Shown here: one piece after another, positions 1-11,480 of the stretch
Position numbering within the stretch: the first letter of the stretch is position 1
How the letters are laid out: every line of letters starts with the position of its first letter
NCBI RefSeq assembly: GCF_030052815.1
Contig: NC_079510.1
Location: 50,372,725 to 50,436,724, forward strand
From: Hevea brasiliensis
Taxonomy: Eukaryota > Streptophyta > Magnoliopsida > Malpighiales > Euphorbiaceae
Direction of reading: 5' to 3'
DNA: 64,000 nt
Translations under genes and position numbers: made by a program
Notes under the pieces: model-generated
What the model was told of the DNA's origin: nothing
What the model saw: only the letters and a program-made list of their open reading frames with translations
The model's database searches: none

Positions 1-595
1 ACTGTGAATTTCTTTCCTCTTGAGTTAAAAAAAAATTGAAGTAAAAAAAAAAAAAAGAGGAAGAAAAAGAGAATAATTGATGCACTTTGAGTTTTATGAT
101 TAGTATTATTCTCATATTTTATTTTTCGTATTCCCTTTCTTTGTTAACCAAAATTTTACCCTATTTGACCTCATTATAACCCTTAAAAGACCTAATGATT
201 CTTTGAAAAATGCTTATTACATTAGTGGAGTTAGATCTTTTATGCTTGCATATGGGTTTAGCAATACAATCCTCCATACATTACTCACCATCTATTTGAG
301 ACACATTGGCTATCTATTTCTTTTAGGTTTGTTTGGGCACAATTAACTCTTGTAGCTGGTCGGTATTTATTGCTTGGGTTGATTAGTTAATTCTTAGCTA
401 TTCTGTAATTATTGAGACTGATTGCTTCATTCTTTGTGCTTTGCTGGTGGGAATTTGGAATGTTGGTGGCTAGAAGTAAGTTGGTGGTTTGGATTAGTAA
501 TTTTTGTGTTTTCAAAGACTGATGATATTCCCTTCCAAATGAGTTTTAATGAAATTTTGCTTGGGGACAATCAAGAGTTTGAGTATGGAGAAATT
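1..595 (+). other. Decayed internal region of an Athila-like retroelement
   Basis: No coding region is visible. The last ~45 bases read TTGCTTGGGGACAATC, then GAGTTTGAGTATGGAG at a purine-rich tract (576-595), directly before the LTR that starts at 596. The same layout (TTGCTTG-GGACAA, then GAGTTTGGGGG) precedes the 3' LTR of the minus-strand Athila-type element at 55.3 kb, so this is read as the PPT-side remnant of a related element. The rest is AT-rich and uninformative. Confidence 0.5.
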
Positions 596-2088
596 TGATG
601 AATGCATTTTATATCATTATTTAGGTATAATTTTTGTACATAATTTACTCTTGTTTATAGCTATTACTGTAGATATTAGCCTATATTTAGTTAATTTTGT
701 CTTTTTACACTTTTTAGTTTAATTTTTGGAATTTATTTGTTTTATAGGTTAAATTTGGAGAATTTTAGTGATATTTTGATCAAAGCAGCCATTTGGAGGA
801 AATTATGGTTGAATTGCAAAATTAAAAAAGAAAATTTTGAAATTGAGTTTTAGAGAAACAGAAAGTTGCACAACCTATGACATAGCTTGTGTCATTGTCA
901 GATATGAAGTTTTTCTCAGACAGAAAGTTACACAACTTGCAACACAAGGCGAAACACAATCAATTCAGCTTGTGACGTTTTAATGAAAACTGCTGACGTG
1001 GCATTTTTGCTCTTCTGATTTAATACATTATTTTCTTCAGAATCTTCTGTCTTTCTACCCATTCTAGGGAAGACCTCTGAACCATGTATAAATACATTTT
1101 TCTCTTTCTTTCTACAAGGAGAAAATTAAGGGAGATTTTTGCAAGAGAGAAGAATAAGGGGAGGAACGTAAGATTGAGGCTTGCTGTAGAAAAAGGGACA
1201 CCATATGCAACGTTCCAGTAGCAGTTTCTTCACCATTTTTACTGGGTTTTTCTATCCCTTAGCTTAGATTTTCATTTCTTCTTCATTTCTATACTTGGGT
1301 TTGTCTTGAAATCATGATTTATGAGTAGATCTTTGAGATTCTAGAGATGAGTCTGTAAATATTACTTTGTATTGTGATTTTTGAACTGATTTACTCGTTT
1401 AAATGAGATTTGCTGTATTTTGATTTATTGCTTGTGAGCTTGTTGCCTTGCTTGATGAAAGGGCCCTCATTAAGTTAAGTTTTAATCCTTAACAGATGGA
1501 CTGAAAAGTGAATGTTTGTGATAGATAATCTTGCAATAAACTTAGTTTTCTTGGTATTAGAGATAAGCTAAGAAGATTAAGGGGACTTTTAAAATCAATT
1601 AGAGCTTTAATTGGGTTTTTATCAGGTTTGAAATATCGTGAAAATATGGTTTGATTTGATGAATACCAACCTTGAAATGCTTGAAAAAGTTTCAAAGAAC
1701 TAAGAATTGATTTCTCTCAAAATTGCAATTCTCATGTGTTTGGCTAAATTGGGGATAAACCATATGCAAATAATATTGAAAATCATATCTCTAGAATCAT
1801 TTTAATTTTTATTGAAGTTAGATTTAATTTCTCCCAATTTCATAATTAGTGATTTCAATTTGAATTTTAGTCATCTAGTTTAATTAGTTTAATTAATTGC
1901 TTGATTTGGCTTAAATTCCTCAAATACCAATTTTAATTTTAAATTTCATTATCAATATCTTTAAATTTTAGCATTCTAATTAACTTATTCACTTATTTCC
2001 AATTTAAGCACAATTCCTTGTGGGAACAATATTTTTAAAACTATACTACTGTGACCTCTGCACTTGCGGATGCTATTTCACAGCAACA
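596..2088 (+). mobile_element. Athila-like 3' LTR (remnant)
   Basis: About 1.49 kb running from TGATGAATGC after the polypurine tract to CAGCAACA. The 3' end carries the motif series GTGGGAACAATA, a GTGAC(C) block and CACTTGCGGATG. This matches, in the same order, the terminus of the LTR at 53724-55302 (GTGGGAACGATA, GACGACCCGTATACTTGCGG). A TATA box lies at 1087 with a C/T-rich leader after it, as expected for an LTR promoter. No 5' LTR or complete body is in the window. Inferred from shared termini; no database comparison was possible. Confidence 0.7.
1087..1094 (+). promoter_or_regulatory. LTR TATA box
   Basis: TATAAATA in the middle of the 596-2088 LTR, followed by a TTTTTCTCTTTCTTTC pyrimidine stretch. 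The LTR at 53724-55302 has the same octamer at a comparable place, which supports it as the U3 promoter. Confidence 0.55.
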
Positions 2089-3133
2089 TCAATAGGTTGG
2101 CTTGCCAATAGGGTTCTGACTTGCAGTATTGCTTATGGCACTGTGCCATTCCATAATTTATGGCTTTTATTGCCATTTTGTGATTTATGGCTTCTAACCA
2201 TTTCGTTATTCTTTTATACATGAGGCTTTATGCCCGATTGATATTATGGCCCTTTAGCCATTCTGTTGCACACCTGGCAGACACTATGTTATCGATGGTG
2301 TGACGGCCCATAGTACGTGATACCAAGTGCTAGTTTACCCGTTTATCCAGTCCAGTTAACTTGTATAGATTACTTGGGCATTAAAGTAAGTCCTAAAAAT
2401 TTACTAATAAATAATGAATATAAAAACCATTGAATTAAATATATTACAAATAGTTATCAAAAATACATTTTGTGTGGAAAAATAGTATAATTTCTTGATT
2501 TTTAATTATTTAGTTATTTTTATATTATATTTACACCACTAAGTATTATGCTTAGCGCGTCGCTTTTTGCCACGCGTAGATACTGGAGACTAGGAGAGAG
2601 AGCCCAGTAGACCTTAGACTGAGATTTTGGAAGTCCAAATCTGCATTTGAGTTCAGTGTCACTATCCTCTATAGTGCATTTTGATAGGACCCGTTAGGCT
2701 TTATTAGTGATTTTGTATTTTATATCTAGACATTAATTTTGTCATGTGAATTATGAATTTATGTAATTATTTGTAAATTACGTAAATTAATGAAATTTGA
2801 GTATTTCATTTGTGAAATTGAGCATGAATGATATTATGGATTTGGATTGAGAATGGAGATCAAATGATTGTTTGAAAAATATGAGATGATGTTTGAGATT
2901 GTGAAAAATTTATATGTTTGAAATTATTGTTGAGATTTTAAACAAGTGAAAAATCGTCAAAATGTTAATAAATTAGGGAAAACTCCGTCGATTTCTTCAA
3001 TTGAATGAGTGAACTTAAATTAACAAAATTAAATTTAATTACTAGGAAATATAATAAGATAAGATAAGGTACTCCGGTACAGAATGTAGCACACCTTGCT
3101 CGGCTACACTTTAGACGGATAAGGGGTGTTACA
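2089..3133 (+). mobile_element. Truncated chromovirus-type LTR
   Basis: The 3' end reads AAGGGGTGTTACA, the inverted complement of the usual TGTAACACC start of chromovirus LTRs. About 600 bases upstream is the block CACCACTAAGTATTATGCTTAGCG, a short hairpin with a counterpart near 7129 at a similar distance from the end of the 4202-7774 LTR. The 5' part is missing: the Athila-like LTR ends abruptly at 2088. The simplest reading is that the Athila element inserted into this older LTR. Confidence 0.55.
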
Positions 3134-3910
3134 ATATCAGTTGGATAAATAGATAAATTGCTTCTTATGTAATTTTATAAGATATTTTCAAAATGAAGTT
3201 TTTCATTTTATTAATATAATATCAAGTTAACTCCAATCTTGATACTAAATCATTTGCAAATGTATAGTAATGTAATATCACAGCTTAACTTTATGGATTA
3301 GACCGATATTAAGATTTGAATTAATTTAAAGTCTTTGAAATCCGTAGTAAGTTTTATTACTCTCAAATCTATAATTAGGCCCAACATACACAATAAAATA
3401 AAATAAAATATTACAAATCAATTTGAGCCAAGTCCACTCAATAATCATCAGAATCTACAATTAGGGGAGTTCAACTCAACTTTGATATCTAACATACATA
3501 AACTATTTAAATTTTAATTAATATAAATAAATATATATATATATAATTAAATAAATTACTAAATAAATAAACATTTTTAATTAACAATATTGTATCATGT
3601 AAGAAAAAAAAAATGCATGTTAGATTTTAAAGAAAATTACTCTTCCTGCAATTTGGAAAAAAAATTATTGAACAAGATTGAGCATTCAACTTAATAAATT
3701 TAGATGTTAATTACATATGTAATTTTTACAATTACCTAAAACTAAAGTAATTCTACCATGAAATGCATATTCAACACATATAATAAATAATTCATCTAAT
3801 ATTCGCACGAGAAGATAATTTGAAATTACTTATACACCTAGTGTATCACATTAATATATAAATATGAGAGTTGATCCCCTATACAGCTCTGTCAATCCAA
3901 ATCCCGTCAA
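3134..3910. other. AT-rich intergenic DNA
   Basis: No ORF, RNA gene or clear repeat family is recognised. It contains short TA and AAATA runs (around 3395 and 3530). Confidence 0.5.
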
Positions 3911-4066
3911 CGAGATTTTTCTCAAGCTGGACTATCACTTAAAATCTAAGTGCGGGGGCCAGCGAGATACCTCTCAAGCCAAACTATCACTTAAAATCCA
4001 AGTACGGGGGCTAACGAGATACCTCTCAAGTTAGACTATCATTTAAAATCTAAGTGTGGGGGCCAA
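3911..4066 (+). repeat. 52-bp minisatellite, three units
   Basis: Units start at CGAGAT at 3911, 3963 and 4015. Each holds CTCAAG, ACTATCA, TTAAAATC and a GGGGGC run, with a few mismatches between units. A degraded fourth unit (GATGTATCTCTCAA) follows. Confidence 0.85.
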
Positions 4067-4172
4067 TGATGTATCTCTCAAAACCTTGCCTCACTCTGAC
4101 TTTACCATATCCATAAGAATTGAGTTCCAATGAGACTAGCTCAAACCGTGACTACCCATCCAATCCATATTT

Positions 4173-4200
4173 ATCACACACACACACACACACACACACA
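4173..4200. repeat. (CA)n microsatellite
   Basis: About 13 CA units directly abutting the start of the solo LTR at 4202. The other side of that LTR is a (TA)n run. Confidence 0.9.
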
Positions 4201-4201
4201 T

Positions 4202-7200
4202 TGTAACATCTCGAAATTTTTGAACTCTGAATAGTACTAATTCTAGTCTGTGAATAGTATTATTCAAAGCCAACTTGATGACTAAAAATAAGATAAAAAT
4301 TGATTGAGATACGCATAAAAAAAATTAAAGTGACAATCGAGTTATGAACTTAATCGGTATTATTGAAAAAGATAGACTATAATCCGATGAAGGGTATTTT
4401 GATCAATTCACTTGAAGAGTTAACTTTTGATCTAAATGTCAATTAAAGTAACTGAGATTGATGCATTAGAATGGAAATTAATCAGTGGGAAAAAGTATGA
4501 AAATAAATGAGGGATATAGGGGGAATATTTGAAATTGTTATAATTATAAATAAAATTATAAATATAATTAATTTTGATATTTTATACATAAGACAAATTT
4601 GACTAAAAAGAGAGAGAAATATCCATTCATCATCATCTTCTTCTTTCCTTCAAGATTGCCGTCCCATATCTTCTCTCTCCTTCCTCCATTTTTTATCACC
4701 TAAATTCCAAACCCTACAAACCTTCCATAAATTCTATAGAAAATCACAAGAAAACTTTGAATTAGACCTTGAATTGAAGAAAGGAAACAAGAAAATCAAG
4801 GGATTTTGAAAGATTGTGAAGATAGGAAATTGGCTAAGTGAGGTAAGTGAAGACTCTTGTTTAATTAGTTATGAAATTGTGAAATTTAAGTTTTATTGTA
4901 GAAATTATCATGGAAATTGAGTGAAATCATGCATGATATGGAAGAGGGGAAATTTGGTCATGATGGTAGAAGTTAGGGTTATGAGTTTTGATAGAGTTAA
5001 TTGGATTATTTGGTTTGAATGAAGTACTAAGCATGATTGTTAACTTGAAATTGATTGGAATTGGGAGATGACAATTAGGGTTTTTGGTGCAATTAGGGTT
5101 TTTATGGTATGGAGCTTAATTAATGTTAATATGGTTATAGTATGACTATTTGACGTATATTTGCTAAAAAACATTAAAGGTTTGAAGGGGAAATTAAGTG
5201 AATGAATGTGGTGCCTTGTGTGATGAATTAGGACAACTTGAGTTTATTAGCTCATAACTTGAGTTACATAACTCTAATTGAGGTGAAATTAATGGGAAAT
5301 GAAACCTAAGACAAAATGATAAAACTTTCATGTAGAACATTTGCCTGAAAATGGCCTGAGGATACCTCAATTAGGGCTAGAATCCGACAATGCAAAATTG
5401 GATTCTGGAAAACTGACCAAATGAACAGTACGTACTTAATTGAGCATAACTCACTCTACAAAACTCTAAATTGAGTGATTTTAAACCTGTGTAATCCTGA
5501 GACACAGGGAAACAATTCATATGAAAACTATGAAGTCAAATTATTACTATAACCTACCCAAATTAGCTAGACAAAGTGAGTTCAGAAATCTGACTGGATT
5601 CTGGAACTGACCTGGAAACCTGAGAAATTGTCACCTGAACAGTTTTGGCAAAATGACCATAACTGAAGCTACATAAATGCAAATTAGATGATTCTAAAGC
5701 CAAAATAACCATAAGACATAGAACTACAACTTTCATGTTTTGACTAGACCCAGATGTAAGGCCAAATTGGTTGAAATGTTAGAGTAAATTAGAACATTAA
5801 AACTAGAATTTCCTGCAACTCAGTAATTTTGCCTTGTGACCTCCAGGTAGTAAAAATAGCATAACTTTCTTTGTATATCTCCAATTGACTTAATACAAAA
5901 TGATTTAGAAACTTAAGACAAAGGCCTAAAATTTTGCCTTAGAGACTAGTATAATTCTAGATGTACAGTACTTGAATAGTGAGTGCAAATTTTGGTGAAA
6001 ATCTAAAAAACTTAGAATTGCAAGGTAAGACACCCAAGAGTAGTACCTAGTATTTTGATCATAACTGATGATCTAGACCTCCAAATTAAGTGATTCAAAA
6101 TGGTAATTAAAGCTAAGACATAGAGGAATAACTTTCATGAAGATCACTTTGATAAATTATGATTGGAACTAGGTTGAAATTGAGTTTAAAAGACATGTTC
6201 AATTGCTGCCCTGCAGTTAAGAATAGTTAGAATGTGTAACTATCTTAGGATTTCACTAGGAATTTAATTGATTAGCTGCTAGTAGAAGTTAGAATGTGTA
6301 TTGAAGCTTTTGAAATTGTGTATTTTTAATGGAGAAGAGAACTTTGGAACAAAGGGAGAATTAAGCCCCAGAAAGAAGTCTAAGATAAGGTTTGTGCACA
6401 ACTTGAATTTCTCTTGTGTTTTAAATTTTCAAATGAAACTAATGTGAATTTTCCTTGTATTTGAGAAATATTTACTTTCTTTTTAAGAATATTTTGAATG
6501 TTGAAAAGAATGTATTATTGTGTTGAAAAGGTTGACGTTTGACCATTGATTTAATTGTAGTAAGGGGGTGGCCAGATTGAATGTGATTTAGAAGTGCTTT
6601 GTGAAATTGAGATGTTGCCAATCTTATATATTGATTTGTGATGATTTGAAATGTTGTGATTTGAATGGAAATGGTTTAAATTATTTTGAAATCATAGTTG
6701 GCATGACAAATTTTGATTGCTTTTCTCATTAATAACTGTTAATGGGGTTGACATTGTTTTGTTACTTTCCTTTTCTGGCTTGTCAGTTGAGGCTGAGATT
6801 GGATGAACGCATTTATATTTGCTAGCTAGCCTTACTTCTCCCAATAGTAACGACTATAGGGTTGAGATAGCTTTGTCGTGGTGTACAACACGGCATTGAT
6901 CGTGAAATTTTATGTCATGACTTAAACTGTGTGTAGATGGCAACACAAGTGATTTTAATTATTTTGATAAATATGTTGTGAAAATCAATGATTTGTGAAT
7001 AACGATTTTATTGAGAATTGAGAATACTATTACTGTTTTCATATTTCATGGAAATTGAACATCTTGAATAATTTGTCATGATTTGATAAAATCATGCCTT
7101 ATGATGATTTTAAAAATTAATAGTTGTGCACCACTGAGTTATATACTCAGCGATAGCTTTTTCTTATGCCGTTGTAGGTAAAGGAAAAGAAAAAGTAGCT

Positions 7201-7774
7201 GAGTGAGCGTATTAAGAGCTGTACTCCTTGACAGATAGGGTATAAATTTTAGGTTACTCTTTTTAAATTTTGTTTCTGATGTAAATAAAAACTGTATGTA
7301 TGTAAAAATTATTTGAGCAGTTGTACAAAAACAATGTAATATTATTTTATTGATTTCCAATGAATGTAAATTTGTAAATATTTATTCCTTTTGGATATTG
7401 AATGAAGAAAATCATTGATGAAATGTGGATTTGATGAATTAATTATTGATTTATTGAGTAATTGTGATCAATGTATCTTGCTACAGTTTTTGTTAAACAG
7501 GTTTTGAATTTTTTGTTAATTGAATTTTTAGGCGCTATCACGCCAAATTTTCGTAAAATTTCTTTAAGCTTTAAAATTTTTTATTTTTCTTCTTAATTAA
7601 TTTCATAATATTTTTCTTAAATCCTTTATCACCAAGTTTAATTTAAAATGTGAATTTGAAATCGTTTAAAATCCCTTATAGTATGTTTAATGGATTATCG
7701 GTAGACAGAGTTCTGTAATTCATTAGGCATATTATAGGATCATGTCATATTTTACGGAAGGGTAAGGTGTGACA
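4202..7774 (+). mobile_element. 3.6-kb solo LTR, chromovirus type
   Basis: Starts TGTAACATCTCGAAATTTTTG and ends GGTGTGACA. It has a TATA-like TTTTATACATAAG near 4578, a C/T-rich leader (4615-4690), and the hairpin block CACCACTGAGTTATATACTCAG near 7129, about 645 bases from the end. No gag or pol is present and no second LTR copy is found inside, so it is read as a solo LTR. The flanks are CACAT on the left and CATAT on the right, an imperfect 5-bp target duplication inside simple repeat. A body of unusual non-coding sequence as an alternative cannot be excluded. Confidence 0.65.
5253..6260 (+). repeat. ~200-bp degenerate tandem repeat inside the solo LTR
   Basis: The phrase CATAAC recurs at 5253, 5445, 5658, 5860 and 6060, spacing 192-213. 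Each is followed by a variant of CTCTAAATTGAGTGAT, then AAGACA, and in several units ACTTTCATG. Identity between units is moderate. Confidence 0.7.
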
Positions 7775-8430
7775 CATATATATATATATTTTGAAATTAC
7801 AAAGATAATCAATATCTAACTCACAAAGCTGATAATCTGACTGTAACTGGTTCAGCTAGAAGAAGAAGACGGTTGGCCTCGATCACCTATACAGACATAC
7901 TGACATCTATTAATTGACTAATTAAACTAATGAAATAGCCCAAAAGGTAAAAATAAATTCCTAGGATTTTACCAAAATTTTAGCAGAATCTCATTTGTAA
8001 CTAGACTTAATCTCTCTGCAAGAAAATTTAATAACAAGTGGCCTCAGTCCCACAACAAACATCACATGCTCATCGGAGGCCTACAAGCATCCTAAGCTAT
8101 GTCCAAATTTCCAAACTCTAGTTCGGCTCCTTAACTCTTTTATAGTCTAGATAATTATTTTTAATACTTTAAAATTAATGAAAATATTCCTGATAGTTCT
8201 CTACATTATCTTTATATTAATTAAGTTTATAAAACTTTTATTTTTTTTAAAAAATTCAAATTATTATAATTTAAATTTTATATTTTTACTCTGGTCATAA
8301 AAATTAAGAATGTATTAAAATATCACCTTAATGAAAAATTCTTACTTTTATTTGATTTATTATAAATTTAAAATATAAAAATATGATATTTAATAAATAA
8401 AATTTACTGTATATCTAATGTTATAAATCT
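7775..8430. other. Intergenic, no gene seen
   Basis: A (TA)n run at 7776-7790 followed by AT-rich DNA. No coding or RNA signature was seen. Confidence 0.5.
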
Positions 8431-9711
8431 ATACTGTACCAATTTAAATAAGAAAAATCCTCATTTCAATTAGATAGATGAACAAAATACTTGCTTATAA
8501 AAAAATATATTTCTTCCCCATAAAAAACAAAATTTACAAAATCAAAAGTGGTTAGCTAATTAATTATCAAATTTAAAAGTACCTATTAAAGACCACTGTA
8601 AAAAAAAAATAATAATAATTAAAGAAGCCAGGAATAATAGTGAGTTTATTTTCTATGTCGACACTTGAGTAAGATTCTCATTAAACCAATCACCAATAAT
8701 TATGTTTTCTAATTATGAGAATTTGGTTGCTACATTCAACGAGTACCAGCCGACATTGTGGAATGATAAGGTAAAGGACGTTACACAAGACAAGGTGCTC
8801 ATCATCACACGTCTTGTCACAGTTTATATATATATATATATATATTTATTTATTATTTATTGTCAATAATATTATTTTCATATTAATTTTATATATAAAT
8901 TAAAATTGTGCTTTAAACGGTTTATAAAGTACACTCATCAATTGAATTAATTTTAATTTATCTTATATATTTTAATAACTAAAAAATTTTATTTATTTTA
9001 TTAAATAATATTTTTAAAATTTTATTTAAATATCATAAATTAGTTTTTTTTATTAAATTTATTGCACATACAATTCCATGGTATGTTAATTTTTTTTTTA
9101 TATTTAAAATATGAAAAATGAAAACCGAGTTAAACGAATGTATGTATATGTGCTGAGGAAAATTTGCCATTTGCATTTCAAACTGAAAAAGGAAGAAAAT
9201 CCTCTTGGAAATGATATTGGATCGATGGTCAAAAATAATTAAGCACCAACTCATTCAAGCGAATTCTGAAAATGAGAAAAATGTTTTGCACCTGAACCAT
9301 GGACGCCATGCATGTACCTCATGATGTTAAGATGAGAAGCCTCCTTAATTAGGCTTAAATCCAGCCTTAATTAGTGTTTTTTTTTTTTAATTGGCATTGA
9401 CATGAAACTTAAACTCAAAATCTCATGACTCTAAAGATAACTAAATATAACTAAGTTAAAACTCGTTAGAAAAATCATTTTAAATCATTAAAATACGCAC
9501 GTGAAGAGTCTCTGATCTGTATATTTTACAAGAACTAAATATAGAATAAATCAAGTTTGATATTGAAAATAAAAAAGATCATGAATCCGAATAAAGATAG
9601 ATGAGTTATGTGATGTCTATAGCCAGCTCAATTCCACAAAGATGGATATTGGAATAAATCACTATCAGTCTCAAAATGGGAAATGTACGTTGTTGCCCAA
9701 TTCTCCTCCAT
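8430..9711 (-). repeat. Segmental duplication, copy A (3' flank of MYB-A)
   Basis: Collinear with about 22680-24417. Shared landmarks are GTCGACACTTGAGTAAGAT, the CCGACATTGTGGAATGAT block, a 240-bp stretch at 9113-9360 that is roughly 95% identical to 23816-24060, and the end of the MYB last exon. Copy A lacks the SINE found in copy B and so keeps the empty site at 8661-8675. It contains a (TA)n run at 8827-8845. Confidence 0.85.
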
Positions 9712-11464
9712 TGTAACACCCCTGATTTTTTTTATATATTATTATTGGGCTTGGTGTAGGTATCCTCAATTCGCGGAAATTCGACAGTTGTCCGGATCTG
9801 TGAATTTCCGGCCAGACAGACCAGCTACCGGAAAAGTCTCCGAATTGGATCGAGGTCTTGGCTACCCCACCATTGTCAGGCATCCCGAGCGCGTTCCCGA
9901 AGTCGGAATCGGCAAAGGTAAACCCGAACCTTGTTTTTTCGTAATTTTCTAGTGCTTAAATAGGATTAAAAATCCATAAAATATTCGTGGTAGCTTAGAA
10001 AATTACGATTCTTTTTGCAATAGCCTAGTAATATTGCTAAGGACCGCGGGGCAAAATTTTAGAATTTTTAGAGCTTATTTGGGCAGTTTTTGCAAAAATG
10101 ATCAATTATAAGGACTAAATTGTAAATTTACATATTGTGATTGAGGACTATTTGGATGGGCCCAGGAGGGGCTGTGTGATATGATTGAGTTGTGGATATA
10201 TGGATTGTGGATATAGAAGTGTGTTTTGAGCTCTTTTGCAGGTTGGGTAGGTCCTAGGTATAGGGAGACTCACGGATTTTCGCACGACTTAGACGTATTT
10301 GGTCTTTTCCTTGTTTGTATAGAGTCAAATTTATTAAATGATTGTAATCAGAATTGTCAAGTGAGCCGATGACCTTCTTCCTCTCGCTCACCGCCACAAA
10401 GGACCGTTGTCCAGTCTGTGAGTAGAATATTAATTTTAATTGTAATTTCGATATTATTATATGTTCAAGCATGCCCATGCATCACTTATATGCATATATT
10501 TATGTAGTTAAACTCTAGGCACGATTTATGTTGCATTCATAACGGTTGATGTGCCATGGATGTTGTTGTGGTAATTTGGAGCAGTGTGCGTGTGTTGGCG
10601 TGCGTGTGATGTGGTGTGAACTATGGATAGGACGGGTAGTCACGGCTTGAGTTCTTCGCTGGGACCCGATCCTTCGAGGGGTAGTCACGGCTTGAGTTCT
10701 TCGCTGGGACCCTCGATTTGGTATTTAAGTGGAAGTCCGAGCTGAGTTCTTCGCTGGCACCAGGTTGGATTTAAGAGAGTCAGATAGGGATCACCCCATA
10801 TACTATGAATGATGTTACAGGTGTGTGAGTGCTCCAAATTACCTTTTGATGCTATGATGTGAATATGATGTTAATGTTGCATTTCACTCTACAAAGTTGC
10901 ATTAGTTTGAGATAGTTATAGAGATTATAGTTAAGATTGATATTTTACTCTCTCGAGTCGAACGCCACCTCTGCTCAAAAATTTTTACAGCCACAGGAGG
11001 ATATTTTGTTGCAGGTTAACTCGCTTTTATACTTCGCAGTTGTTTATCGATATTTGTGTAATTTTATTTACTCCTAGAATTTCCGCATGTGTTAGCAGTA
11101 ATTATTTGAATTTGGTCTGTAATATTATATTCATGTTGGACCTGTAAACTTAATATTTTAAGTCTGTTTTGATGGATTGGATGAGGGAGCTGAGCTCCCA
11201 TTTATTATTATGTTGATGAGTATGTGGAGGGTGAGCTGAGCTCCCCAATGGATGGTTTATTGTGTTTACAGGTTGGGTGAGTCGAAAACTCCCCGTTGGG
11301 AAGTCCATTTTATGGCCGGACTCTGTCCGTTTGTTTTCTTGAAATTGGGCCCAAATGGGCCTTAGAGTTGGGTTAATGAATAGTTAAGGCTTACTACGGG
11401 CCTCGGGGGCTTTAGGCTGGCCCAGGTCCTAATGCCGGTCCGGCCCATAGGTTGGGTCGTGACA
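9712..11464 (+). repeat. 5' LTR of the chromovirus
   Basis: 1753 bp, TGTAACACCCCTG to GGGTCGTGACA. It matches the 3' LTR over long identical stretches. It carries 32 bases (in 9800-9840) absent from the 3' LTR and many small G/C indels around 10255-10400 and 10770-11040. An internal 45-bp tandem repeat starts at 10634. Confidence 0.95.
10634..10765 (+). repeat. 45-bp tandem repeat in the LTR
   Basis: GGGTAGTCACGGCTTGAG begins at 10634 and again at 10679, both followed by TTCTTCGCTGGGACCC. A third, shorter and more diverged unit (GAGCTGAGTTCTTCGCTGG) follows. The same array is in the 3' LTR near 17599. Confidence 0.9.
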
Positions 11465-11468
11465 AATG

Positions 11469-11480
11469 TGGTATCAGAGC
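11469..11480 (+). promoter_or_regulatory. Primer binding site (tRNA-iMet)
   Basis: TGGTATCAGAGC starts 4 bases after the 5' LTR. It is the standard complement to the 3' end of initiator methionine tRNA used by plant Ty3/gypsy and Ty1/copia elements. Confidence 0.95.

Noticed and set aside
3911..4066. CRISPR-like array
   Set aside because: Units are directly adjacent with no spacers, in a plant nuclear genome; it is a minisatellite.
9683..9952. 89-codon ORF crossing the 5' end of the LTR
   Set aside because: It spans the insertion junction between MYB-A and the LTR and recurs only as LTR sequence; not a gene.
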